From the NCBI GenBank assembly GCA_002914845.1, contig JXTC01000017.1, positions 387,431-451,430 of the forward strand: a stretch of 64,000 nucleotides of DNA, written 5' to 3'. Origin of the DNA: Trema orientale. Lineage: Eukaryota; Streptophyta; Magnoliopsida; Rosales; Cannabaceae. Both the position numbers and the translations under genes were made by a program. Below are positions 36,735 to 48,190 of the stretch, piece after piece. Within the stretch, counting starts at the first letter, position 1. Every line of letters begins with the position of its first letter. Under the pieces are notes generated by a model. That model saw only the letters and a list, made by a program, of their open reading frames with translations. It made no database searches and had not been told where the DNA came from.

Positions 36735-39700
36735 ATGACAGGTAATTCAATTCTCACTTTCCTTCTCTTGTGTCTCACCATTTCTAGTTTCCCAAACACA
36801 ACTTCTGCTCTGAACCAAGAGGGTCTCTCCTTACTTTCATGGCTCTCAACCTTCAACTCCTCTTCCTCTGCTACCCTTTTCTCTTCATGGAATCCAACCC
36901 ACCAAAATCCATGCAAATGGGATTATATCAAATGTTCAAGTAACGGGTTTGTCTCAGAAATCTCAATCACCTCAATCAATATTCCCACCAGCTTTCCAAC
37001 TCAACTCCTCTCTTTGAACCATCTCACTTCTCTTGTTCTCTCAAATGGAAACCTCACTGGAATCATTCCAAGCTCAGTTGGAAACTTGTCATCACTTGTT
37101 ATCTTAGACCTCAGTTTCAATGCTCTCACAGGAAAAATCCCAGAAACCATTGGAAAACTATCTAAACTCCAGCTGTTGTCATTGAATTCAAACTCTCTTC
37201 ATGAAGGAATTCCACCGGCGATAGGGAACTGCACGAAGCTCCGGCAGCTAGAGCTGTTCGACAACCAGCTTTCCGGGAGGATTCCAGCTGAAATTGGCCA
37301 ATTGGAGGCCCTGGAAATCTTCCGGGCCGGCGGGAACCCGGGAATCTATGGAGAAATCCCAATGCAGATATCCAACTGTAAAGGACTAATTGTTCTGGGG
37401 CTTGCTGATACAGGGGTTTCAGGGCAGATTCCAAGTAGCATAGGAGAGCTCAAGAATCTCCAGACTCTTTCAGTCTACACTGCTAACTTAACAGGTAATA
37501 TCCCACCAGAGATTGGTAACTGTTCAGCCATGGAGAACTTGTTTCTGTATGAGAACAAGCTCTCTGGTGAGATTCCTGGTGAGTTTGGCCTCATGAAAAG
37601 CCTCAAGAGACTCTTTCTGTGGCAGAACAATCTAACTGGAGTCATTCCGGATGCTCTGGGGAACTGCTCTTCTCTAATGGTGACTGACGTCTCATTGAAT
37701 CTTTTGAGTGGTGAGATTCCTGCCTCTCTTGTGAATTTAGTAGCTTTGGAAGAGCTTCTCTTGTCCGGTAATGCGATTTCAGGAGAGATACCGCGATTTA
37801 TAGGCAATATCACCAGATTGAGGCAACTTGAGTTGGATAATAACAGACTTACAGGAGTCATTCCATCCACCATTGGAGAACTAAAGGAACTTAATCTGTT
37901 TTTTGCTTGGCAGAATCAGCTCCAAGGAGCCATACCTTCTGAGTTAGCAAACTGTGAAAAGCTTCAAGCATTGGATCTTTCAGGGAATCTACTCACTGGG
38001 CCAATTCCAAACTCACTATTTAATCTCAAGAACTTGACTCAGTTGTTGTTAATCTCAAATGGGATTTCAGGTGAGCTTCCATCAAATATAGGGAACTGCA
38101 TCAGTCTAATCCGTTTAAGGCTAGGATCAAACAACTTCTCCGGACAAATCCCTGCTGAAATCGGCCACTTGCGTCGTTTGAGCTTCCTTGAACTGTCCGA
38201 AAACGGGTTCAGCGGAGAAATTCCCACAGAAATTGGCAACTGCACTCAGCTGGAAATGGTTGACTTACATGGGAATGAGCTTCAAGGAATGATTCCACTA
38301 TCTTTCCAATTCCTCTCTTCTCTTAATGTTTTAGACCTTTCAATGAACAAAATGGTTGGTAACATTCCTGACAATCTGGGCCAGCTAACCTCCTTAAACA
38401 AACTCATCATTAGTGGGAATTGGATTACTGGCAGTATTCCAAAGTCACTTGGACTTTGTAAAGATTTACAGTTGTTGGATATGAGTAGAAATAAACTTTC
38501 TGGTTCAATCCCAGATGAGATTGGTCTACTACAAGGGCTAGATATTCTCTTAAATTTGAGCTGGAATTCTCTAACAGGTTCAATCCCAGAAAGCTTTTCA
38601 AATCTCTCAAAGCTTGCCAGCTTAGATCTCTCCCATAATCACTTGACTGGAAGCCTTAGAGTTCTGAGTAGCCTAGACAATCTTGTCTCTTTGGATGTCT
38701 CCTACAACGATCTTTCTGGTCTCATTCCCAATACCAAGCTCTTCAAAGATCTTCCAACAAGTTCATTTGCCGGGAATCAAAAGCTCTGCCTCAAAAGAAA
38801 TGAGTGTCACTTCAATGGAGATCTTCAGGAAAAGAGATCAACCAGAACTCTTGTTGTTTCTATTCTTCTGAGTCTGACTGCTAGTATCTTGCTTGTCCTT
38901 GTTGGGATCACTTCATATGTGAGAGTTTGTGGGAGTAGAAGAAATGACGAAGAAGATGGTTTAGACTGGGATTTCACTCCATTTCAAAAGCTCGACTTCT
39001 CTATCGCTGACATCCTTACCAAGCTCTCGGATTCCAGCATTGTCGGAAAGGGTTGTTCGGGCGTGGTTTACCGCATTGAGACTCCAACGAAGCAGGTTAT
39101 CGCGGTGAAGAAGCTGTGGCCATTGAATAATCATAGCGAGGTTCCGGAGAGGGACTTGTTTTCAGCTGAAGTTAGAACTCTCGGTTCCATAAGGCATAAG
39201 AATATAGTGAGGCTTTTGGGTTGCTGTAACAATGGGAGAACGAGGCTGCTCTTGTTTGATTACATCAGTAATGGGAGTTTGGCTAGTTTACTCCATGAAA
39301 AGAAACTCTTTTTGGACTGGGATTCAAGGTACAAGATTGCACTTGGAGCAGCTCATGGCTTAGCTTATCTTCACCATGATTGTATTCCTCCCATCGTTCA
39401 TCGTGACATTAAGGCTAACAACATCTTGGTAGGACCACAGTTTGAAGCTGTTCTTGCAGATTTTGGCCTTGCAAAGCTTGTCAATTCGTCTGAAAGTCTG
39501 AAAAATTCCAGAACTGTCGCAGGCTCTTATGGCTACATTGCTCCGGGTGAGTACTCTTCAATCCAATATTTTCTCACCTTGGAACAACTTTAGCTTCATA
39601 GAATTGATAATCTAACACCTTTCCCTTGGTTCCTTGCCTACCATCGCAATTCGATCATCAATTTTCGATGAATCAAACTTAATGATTAGTATTGGCTTTG

Positions 39701-40152
39701 TAATGAATGTTGCAGAATATGGATACAGCTTGAAGATCACAGAGAAAAGTGATGTATACAGCTATGGAGTGGTGCTATTGGAGGTCTTAACAGGAAAGCA
39801 GCCAACAGATAACAGAATCCCAGAGGGATCCCACATCGTTAGTTGGGTTAGCAAGGAAGTTCGAGAGAGGAAAAGAGAGATAACGTCAATCCTTGATCAG
39901 CAACTGATTCTCGGATGCGGGACTCAAATCCAAGAGATGCTTCAAGTGCTTGGAGTGGCTCTCCTATGTGTGAATCCTTCCCCAGAGGAACGACCTGCCA
40001 TGAAAGATGTAACGTTAATGCTCAAAGAGATACGGCATGAAAATGAGGAACATTGCCAAAAACCAAGTGTTGTTGGCAATGGAATAGTTTCGACCCCGAA
40101 AGAAGCAGCACTTCATTGCTCTAGTTTCTCCAAGAATCATTCAAGCTTTTGA
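36735..40152 (+). CDS. LRR receptor-like kinase, subfamily XI, RGF-receptor (RGI/RCH) type (1082 aa)
   Basis: Exons are 36735-39546 and 39716-40152; the 169-bp phase-1 GT-AG intron falls inside the kinase APE motif, a typical place. The protein is a plasma-membrane peptide receptor: signal peptide (about 1-25), LRR cap with paired Cys (CKWDYIKC), about 24 plant-type LRRs (about 95-665), transmembrane helix (about 705-727, VVSILLSLTASILLVLVGI) and a Ser/Thr kinase from about 766. The kinase has GKGCSGVVY at 771, the VAIK-type Lys in IAVKKLW, HRDIKANNIL at 889, DFGLAK at 909 and APEYGY, so all catalytic residues are present. RAGG (197-200) and RLR (460-462) match motifs reported for RGF peptide recognition. 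The ATG at 36735 is preferred because it begins the signal peptide. Orthology to a particular RGI is not settled. Confidence 0.92.
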
Positions 40153-40228
40153 GTTCATTAAAATTGTTTTTCCAAGTATTGATAATTTGTATAGATTTGG
40201 CGCCATGTAATAGTTACAGGACATCATC

Positions 40229-40608
40229 TTCTCTTTTATTTTAGTTGGGTTCATCTATTGCTTCCTCCAATCCAAAAGGGTCAACCAAGAGAGCCATACT
40301 CCATCCTCTTCTGTCAAAGAGGTCAAAGAGTTCGAGATGGTACATTTAGAAAAAGAAAAATATAGAGTTCAAGGTGCAAAAGCAATAGAAGATCACAACT
40401 AAAGTGGTTCGAAAAATATTCTCTTTTATTTTAGTTGGGTTCATCTATTGCTTCCTCCAATCCAAAAGGGTCAACCAAGAGAGCCATACTCCATCCTCTT
40501 CTGTCAAAGAGGTCAAAGAGTTCGAGATGGTACATTTAGAAAAAGAAAAATATAGAGTTCATGGTGCAAAAGCAATAGAAGATCACAACTAAAGTGGTTC
40601 GAAAAATA
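40229..40608. repeat. 190-bp tandem duplication downstream of the receptor kinase
   Basis: 40229-40418 is repeated as 40419-40608; the copies differ visibly at one base (CAAGG versus CATGG). The unit runs from TTCTCTTTTATTTTAGTTGG to GTGGTTCGAAAAATA. Very recent, or an assembly artefact. Confidence 0.9.
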
Positions 40609-41084
40609 AAAGATCACAACTTGAAGAAATACAACTGCACACCATAACCCCCGATGTGTGAAAAAAAAAAGGCATATACCAGCTAACAGAACTTATAGAA
40701 ATGCAAATCCTAATCAACCCCTATTAACCCCCACCCAAAAAAAAGGGGAAAAAAAAAGTGTGACAATTTTGTATAAAATGTGACATCTAAAAGAATCACT
40801 ACATCCGCCCACCATAAGTCCCAACACTATATCTATCTATACTTTAGAAAGATTAGTGATGATGATCAATACCGATCTCCAACCAATTACACATTCTAAA
40901 TTCAAATTTGAGACATATGTTATTTCATAGGCACCTACAAGTTATCACATAACAATTTCTTACCAGTTGAAAAATCAACAGTGACCATCCCAATAGTGAT
41001 ACTTAGCGTTATAAAACATATTAAATAACGTCACTAATGATGACTACCACTGACTTTTAACCAACTGGAACCACCAAGTAAAAT

Positions 41085-41245
41085 GTGGGCTGGTTCGGCT
41101 CTAGACTTCTCTGCAGGGTTTCGAGTTACCATCCAGTGGTAGGCAGCAGGGTTGCTATACTGGCTTACGGGCTCTTTAAAAAAGGCCGGCGTACGCTAGC
41201 CTCTAAGCATTTAACTTTTTTCCTTCGTCCGAAAAAAAAAAAAAT
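41085..41245 (+). repeat. Possible SINE with A-rich tail
   Basis: The start GGGCTGGTTCGGCTC is A-box-like, and GGGTTTCGAGTTACC about 30 bp later is B-box-like, as in tRNA-derived SINEs. The segment ends in A(12) at 41232-41243. Target duplications were not identified, so a LINE 3' end is an alternative. Confidence 0.3.
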
Positions 41246-43029
41246 AGTGACCAGTAATATGTCATAAGCTGTCAATTTCATAGTTGACATACGAATTCAT
41301 GATTATCTTTTTACTTTAAAAAAAAAAAAGGGAAGAAGAAGAAAAGAAAATAGAGGCTTTCGTATACCAATCCTAGCCAGTTGACGGGGGCAATACAAAA
41401 ATTGAAATTACTCACTATGAATGGTTACTTGAATTCCTCATCATTTGGTTAGGAGCACGAGCCTTATCGGTTCACCGATTGTTTTTACAGTTACATTGAA
41501 TTCACAATTGGTTCAAAAACAATAGTGACACATTCCGTTGCCTTTTTTCATAGTGTATATTTGAATAAAACATGTGATAATCAACCAAAAAAAATGTTCC
41601 TAGCACTCCTGATATTCTAATACGAAAGCATAGCATAAAGTCTCTCTAAGCATCACAACTAAAAGCTTTAACAACAAGCACTCAACCACCCGTAAAGTAG
41701 GACTCCGACATACATGAATACTATAGAAAGACAATACAGTTTCTGACTTTCCAAACAATACAATAACAAGTTTTCATCTACAGCAAATGAGGCCAGAATG
41801 CATGAAAAAGAATGTTTAATGGGCCACATTGAAATACCAAGGAGAAAATCAATATGATTGTAGTTAATCACAATAGGGCCAGCAGAAACAGACATTGCTT
41901 TCATGTCCCATCAAGTTAGCTTTTTAGAGCTGGGCCAACTTAAAAAAAAATAAAAAATAAAAAGCTTGGTAGTGACACAGTTTTGTTTGGCATAACTCTG
42001 AATATGACATGAAAATCATATAAAGATGAAATAGGACCACTATCCTTCTCAAGTTTACCCAACAATAATTTTTTCCAAGAAAATGAGTTTTCATGTTCCA
42101 TGTTCTTGGAGGATACAGTGGTTTTGGTCATGTGACACCGAGTCTCACAGGCCCACTGATATACATATTGTACCTTATCAAACTCCACTGGTTAAGAATG
42201 CAAGCAACCTTCCACTTAAGAAATGCTTCTGATCATTTATATATCTTATCATAGAAGCAACATGAGTTTCAACAATTAAAAAGATCATTTAGATGATGAA
42301 ACAGAAAAGATGTGCTCTACACTTTTAAACATATTTTTTTTGGCTGACTACAGGAGACATGGAAGAAATATTGGCCTCTTATCTAAATGATTATTTATGT
42401 CTGTCTTGATTAGGGATACAGCATTTATCACAAATGTGCGATTTACAACACTATCAAGAGTCAAGACAATTTATTACCATCATCTAAATATAATGTTGTA
42501 ATGTAATGTTGTATGTCATTTAAATGTTATAAATGAACATTATCAAGACTTCAACCATTTAACAGACGGTAAAATTGTCACCTAGCTACTATACAAGTAA
42601 ATTATTTTTGTTTGATTAGATTGAGTTCATTTACTATAACATCATAAATCAGAGATGGAGATTACAAATAGAAAGAAAGAACGACTATGGAATATAAAGA
42701 AAGCTAGCAGATGAACAGGAATATGAAAAGTTAACAGAACAAAGAAAACAATATGTAGTATATACATATACAATCAGGCTAGAGACACTAACTTTTATAT
42801 AAAAATTTCACACACGTGGCATCAATTTAAATAGCATGTTATTCCTATTTTAAACAGTATGATCTCACTTTTAAATTATTAGAAATCATGTACAAAGTTA
42901 ATCACGTCACTGTACGAAATCAATTGGTGTAAACTTTAGATAAAATAAGTTGCTATCCCTAGCACTACTCATATATTTATTTATATATATATATATAATT
43001 ATACAAGTACTATATCGCAAACTAAAAGT

Positions 43030-43300
43030 CAAACCAATACGTCAAACATGAAGGTGACCTTGCTGCTGAGGACCTTATCTTTTCCGATATTTTCTCTTTC
43101 GAGTTTTGGTTGTGGTAGTGGTTCGTGCTACTTCATTCCAAGATCTGGAAATGAGGCAGCCCGCACACTTGCCGACATTAGTTGCAATTTCGTTTAAAGT
43201 ATGATTAGGATTCAGAAAATGCCTGCTTGTATTGCTCACGCAACAAGACCCATTAATAAGAATTTCCTCTCTTTCACTCCCAAAAAAACAAAAAAAAAAA
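43030..43300 (+). pseudogene. 5'-truncated LINE 3' end (RNase H fragment)
   Basis: The + strand from 43048 reads CYFIPRSGNEAARTLADISC, the last block of the plant LINE RNase H domain (usually PRSxNxxAHxLA), then a stop at 43195. About 90 bp of 3' sequence and an A-rich tail follow (from 43282). Confidence 0.45.
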
Positions 43301-44638
43301 GAAAGTAAATGACACCGATCATAATCAACACGATGTAAAAGTAATGCAAACTCAAGAACAGAACTCCCACAAAATCAGGAGCCATTTAGGCGTCAATGAT
43401 AACCCAGAATCTGAAAAATGAGTCAAATGGAAATCGACTGACAAACAAAAAGCAACCAACCTAACTGAATAAAGCCATATAAGCATTTGACATGATATTT
43501 AGGACCCCATGGTTTCTTTGCAACCATATCTATAGCAGTAGACTTGAGAGTAGCAATAAGGCAATCAATACCTACCATCTTAATGTCTTTAATATAAATA
43601 TTGGAACCCATGTGTCAAACTATACCGCATGCGAAATCAATTGTGCACAAAGAAAAAGCACAAGCATGAAGTAAATCATGTTATTTTCGGGTTTTAAAAG
43701 ATTGAACATACCTTCAAAATTATTATAAATTCAAAATTATGAATCAACTCGTGCATATGACATCAAAACTTGAAACACTAAAAGATAATTTATATAAAAA
43801 AAAAAAAAAAGTAGTGAACAATGACTTTCCTTGCCAGTTGATTTCTGGGTCATTGCAAGTCTGGAGAATAAGCTTTTCATATTTGCGCAGTTCCGGTGTG
43901 AAGGATATGGAAAAGGCAATTTTCCTTCCTGTTCTTGTTTAGAGTTCTGCACAGTCAAAAGACTCGGGGACTTTTTTTTGTTCTTTTTCCAGTTTTATTC
44001 TCATACTATAGAAACTTGAACCTAATGGAGAAGACCTACCATAGAACCTAGAGGTGAAACAGAAAGAACAGCCCAGAAATTTTGTGGATATAAGAAAGAG
44101 AGAAAGAGGTCTTTATTGAAGAGGCTTTGCACCTGAAATAAAACTAATGAAGATCCAGAAGAATGGGTCTGGGCTTTCAAAAGGATGAAGATGCAAGAAA
44201 CCTGACATAAAGATTCTAGCTCGTCCGCTTAGAGCAGACGGAGAATATCGGATGGGGAAAAGCGACATTTGATTCTAAACAACACCAACAAGAAAGCCAC
44301 ACCATGCCCTCAGGAGAAACTAGTGATGAACGAGTATATACAGATTGCATAATAATTTACATGTACAACAATATGTGGAACTCATATTACATTCTCAGTA
44401 AACAAGAAAGATTTACAGATTACGTTGCTCCGTTGTCTTTTGCTTTTAGGATTCCAAAATGGGGAAAATATGACTGCGCAGGATTAAGAAGACAACATGA
44501 GGGGAAAAAAAAAATGGGGGGCCATTAGAGAAGTCACTTGTTGATTTCAAAATGTAAGTATCCCGTACACAAGAACATGGGGCAAGAAATTCTACTCACA
44601 CGTCATGACATCGATAATGTTGAGCCAAGATTTACAGA

Positions 44639-47600
44639 TTATACGTTTGTCTCAGGGTGCCATTTTATGCTGCATCCAACACTTTTGCACAAAATAGAGG
44701 AAATGAATTAGAGCATGTAGTCAGGGAAGACCCATTGCATCTCTGATGGGAAACCATAAACACTGAAGTAAAGGAAGAAAATACCTAGGTTTCTGAATTG
44801 ACGATACAGGTTGACCACTAAGAACACAATCTATTGCGAGGCTTAAGTCCCTAGAAGAAGTAGATAAAGCTAATTAACATCTAAAAGGAAGAAAAATTTA
44901 ACTAAATTAAGCAGAATACAACAGTGACCGACCTTCCAGTTACAGGAACATTATTACTTGGTCTTGAATCATCAAATTGTCCATGGTACACTAGCTCAAA
45001 CGGTCTCCGACCATCCTGTAAGAAGCTGATCGATGTTTTAAACGTACAATAAATAAATACATAAACGAGGAAGCATAACTCAAAATACAGACCAGCAACC
45101 AAAACCAAAATGAAAAAGAAATTTAAAAAAAGAAAATGATAGTAAACAATTAGACATTCCAATAATCCAAGAAATAGCGGGCTTAAAACAAGAAAAACTT
45201 GCGCCATATACTACAAATAAGATGTGGCACCACGCTTGACTGTTTTATGTAAAATCAATTTTCTTGATGTTACGGTCACCTTTTTAAATAGGAAAAACTC
45301 GGGTGTGCAAACTGCCCCAAAATCTCTTGCAACTTCTTGTGTCTGCATCAAAACACAGCTAGCTATGTATTAAAATTACATAGTTCATCAACAAGAAACA
45401 AACAAACAACAACAGCAGCAACAGAAACAACAACATGAACCGGGATAATGCAGTTTCAACCAGAAAAGAATTAGGTAATATAAGCCTTGACATATAAGAT
45501 CACCCACAGGTCACAACATGAAAATTACTAAAAGCCATAGTGTGTGTCTTTGTGTGTGCAGGGAGCGAGAGAGAGAGAGACAGATGGATGGGGGGATAGA
45601 CTAAAAGCACGAAAAAGAATGAACAGATCACTTTACAGTATACCTCATCATACAGATATGGGAAAGGATACTGGAAAAGTTTTGCTTCTTCTGCCATTAG
45701 TGCCGGTCCATCCTGTCAGGAACAGTTCCATGTTGGACAATCAGACAATAGCTTCAACCCAGCTCTACTCCCAAATTATGGAGTTACTACAACCTGTGGG
45801 TACGTCGATACAGAATTTGAAGATATCGCAACAACTGCAAGTCCTTTCTGCAATAAACATAATTACATATAGTATTCATATGCTGCCTAGGTTTTAAAAA
45901 AGGTAAACAAGCAAGCCAAGAGGCATAAAATTGTCCTACCTTCATATAGAAATTAGAAAGCTTTACAAAATCTTTCTTCAGGTGTTTAACAAACGGGCAG
46001 TGATTGCAAATAAACATAACCTGCGCTACCAAATCAGGTCATTAGATGAATCTCATAATTGCTCATATTAAAAGAAAGGGAGTGTTACATATTTTATAGG
46101 CAGTTGCACATTGTCCCCAGGCTTATAGATACGTCACACAATGGTTTCACTTTCACATAGTCACATATTTTACCTTTCTAAGACCACTCTCTTTCAGTTG
46201 CAGACTTGCAGTGATATTGTGGATATTTCGATTCAAGGTTTACCATATTCATACAGAAGGTATATGTAATAACTAATCCTGAGTGATTAACCTCTCCAAG
46301 AATCCGAGATTATCCACTCCAATTCTTTCCTCTCTCAGATGATAGCAATGAACAAAATAGAGAACATTTAAGAACGAAACACAAATAAACATGTCTCAAT
46401 CTTTTGGATATCAATCCATTTAGAACAGAATCAGAAAACTCCACTAATACTTGTCAATGTTACAAGAGAACTCTTCATTATTTCGATATCACTTTCTCTC
46501 TTTTCAACAGAAAATGATCCGTATATTAACTTTCTCACTACTTAAAAAAATTAGCTATCTATAACCCTAAAGATTTCCATTGTTACAAGTATATAAAACT
46601 TGTAAACATGTTTCAATCTTTCGGATATCAATCCTTTACGAACAGAACGAGAAAACTCTACTCATACTTGCCAATGTTACAAGAGAACTCTCTGTTATTT
46701 CGATACCACTTTCTCTCTTAGAAAATGATCCGTATATGAACTTTCTCGCTACTTAAAAAAAATTAGCTATCTATAACCATAAGATTTCCATTGTTACAAG
46801 TATATACTTAACTTGATGACTTGTACAACCGCCTAACAAAAAACAGATAGTGACGGTCTCTAACTAACTACAGTCTACAAGTCCCATTGATTTACTATCC
46901 CAACTGTGCCTCCTCAGTATAACACTAATTTTGAGCCACACCATTATACATTATCTCAACTCGGGGAACATTACACATTTGAAGTGAACTTTCTTCAAAC
47001 CACGCTGCTTAGTTACAGAGCCTCTGTTTGATTTTGAGCAAAACAGTAAGAGAAAGAATCAAGAAGATGGATAAAGAACTGCTGCTTAAACTATTGATCC
47101 CTTCTTAGTTTCTCTGTAATTTTAATTTTCATCCCCCTCCTCCCTCCCTCCATAGAAGCTGCCACGCATTCAATTTTGTTCAAATTATTCAAGATCTCAT
47201 CGCACAAAAGATTCAGCCAGGCTAAACTCTTCTACAACATTCCTTAGGACTCTCTGGTGAAATCCTCACAAGAAAGAACATGATTTTACATCTTCCATCG
47301 TTGAACACACAATCATAATTCTTCCACTGCAATTCAATGCTTATTGATCCAAGTAAAAAAGGTTTCATAGTTAGAGTCTAGGCCATCTCAGACATAAAAA
47401 TTTGGTTAATGAATGTACTAATACAGTTCTTTTCTAAAGTTGTTCCTCTACGTTTATTGCATACATAGCAAAACCTCATTTAAGCAAGCTTTCACAAAAT
47501 TTCTATATAAAAAAAAAAAAAATGGAAGGAACAACAAGAGCAACAACATAAGCCATTGGCAAAACAAGTAACTAACGTATATGTATTGTCAGCAATGATA

Positions 47601-48053
47601 CACATACAAGCTAACATGATTGCTCNNACTCACCAGTAAAGCAGGATATGATTCAAAATCCGACAATGTCCACACTTTCCCGGTAAGAGGCTCTGGAAGC
47701 TAAACAAAACAATCACCCAAAGCCCATAGTAATACAAAAATATTTTTTGCTTTTCAAACGAATTTAACAAAATTAGGAAAATCCCAGATCATAAATTCAT
47801 GTGAAAAAGCTTGAAGAACCTGAAAATCGGGAGATCTGAAGCCCAAGGAGACCCCTTTGGACTCGGTTCTTGCGGCTCGAACCACAAGCCTTCTTGAAGG
47901 TACAGTGCTCCGCAGCTGCAGAGGAGCAAAACCCAATTTAGAGAACGAGGACGACGGTACGAACTGAGACCCTCTTCCTGCTAAAATGCGCGGTGGGCAT
48001 AGCAAACGTGTCCTAACCGGGTAGGCGCTAGCATTTGCAGCAAGAGCAGTCAT
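44639..48053 (-). CDS. Plastid thioredoxin/peroxiredoxin-like (AhpC/TSA) protein (252 aa, nine exons)
   Basis: Exons are 48053-47820, 47699-47634, 46020-45940, 45847-45794, 45712-45644, 45342-45280, 45015-44933, 44850-44785 and 44681-44639. All are GT-AG and in phase, giving 253 codons including the stop. The N terminus (MTALAANASAYPVRTRLLCP to RRLVVRAA) is a chloroplast transit peptide in composition. The thioredoxin fold follows: LPEPLTGKVWTLSDF, the redox motif VMFICNHCPFVKHL with Cys105 and Cys108, KGLAVVAISSNS, the cis-Pro loop AVCTPEFFLFKK, and the C-terminal block VGCSIKWHPE. This matches the plant 'thioredoxin superfamily' proteins of the At1g21350 type, with antioxidant or oxidoreductase chemistry inferred from the family only. 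Two unknown bases (47626-47627) lie in intron 2, next to its donor. Confidence 0.88.
46387..46815. repeat. Tandem duplication of about 217 bp in thioredoxin-like intron 2
   Basis: AAACATGTCTCAATC at 46387 recurs at 46604 (AAACATGTTTCAATC), and the following 200 bp correspond with scattered substitutions, including GAAAATGATCCGTATAT and AAATTAGCTATCTATAACC in both copies. An older duplication than the one at 40.2 kb. Confidence 0.85.
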
Positions 48054-48190
48054 GGCTGATAAGGTGAGCTTTGCTTTGCCTCACGAACAAATTGAACCAA
48101 AGCTTTATAGAGGAAAATTAGGTGCTACAAGCCCAACACTCCCAAGTCCGAAGCCTCAAAATGAGGCCCAAGCGCCGAGTTTCGATAACA
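48054..48190 (-). promoter_or_regulatory. Proximal upstream region of the thioredoxin-like gene
   Basis: The likely 5' UTR and core promoter. The part at 48108-48190 is repeated in diverged form at 49629-49700. No TATA box was identified with confidence. Confidence 0.4.

Larger units (their letters stand above)
40609..44638. other. Intergenic, with retroelement traces only
   Basis: No gene is supported. The region contains a possible SINE (41085-41245) and a LINE 3' fragment (about 43030-43300), both listed separately, plus poly(A) runs and a (TA)n at 42978-42998. 44100-44638 is the 3' flank of the thioredoxin-like gene. Confidence 0.4.

Noticed and set aside
37162..38610. Several minus-strand open frames under the receptor kinase
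   Set aside because: Antisense shadows of the LRR coding exon, caused by its repeated codon pattern.
43030..43960. A minus-strand multi-exon gene using 43831-43950, 43423-43611 and 43080-43200
   Set aside because: Frames compete, splice joins are weak, no family is recognised, and part is the reverse strand of a LINE RNase H fragment.
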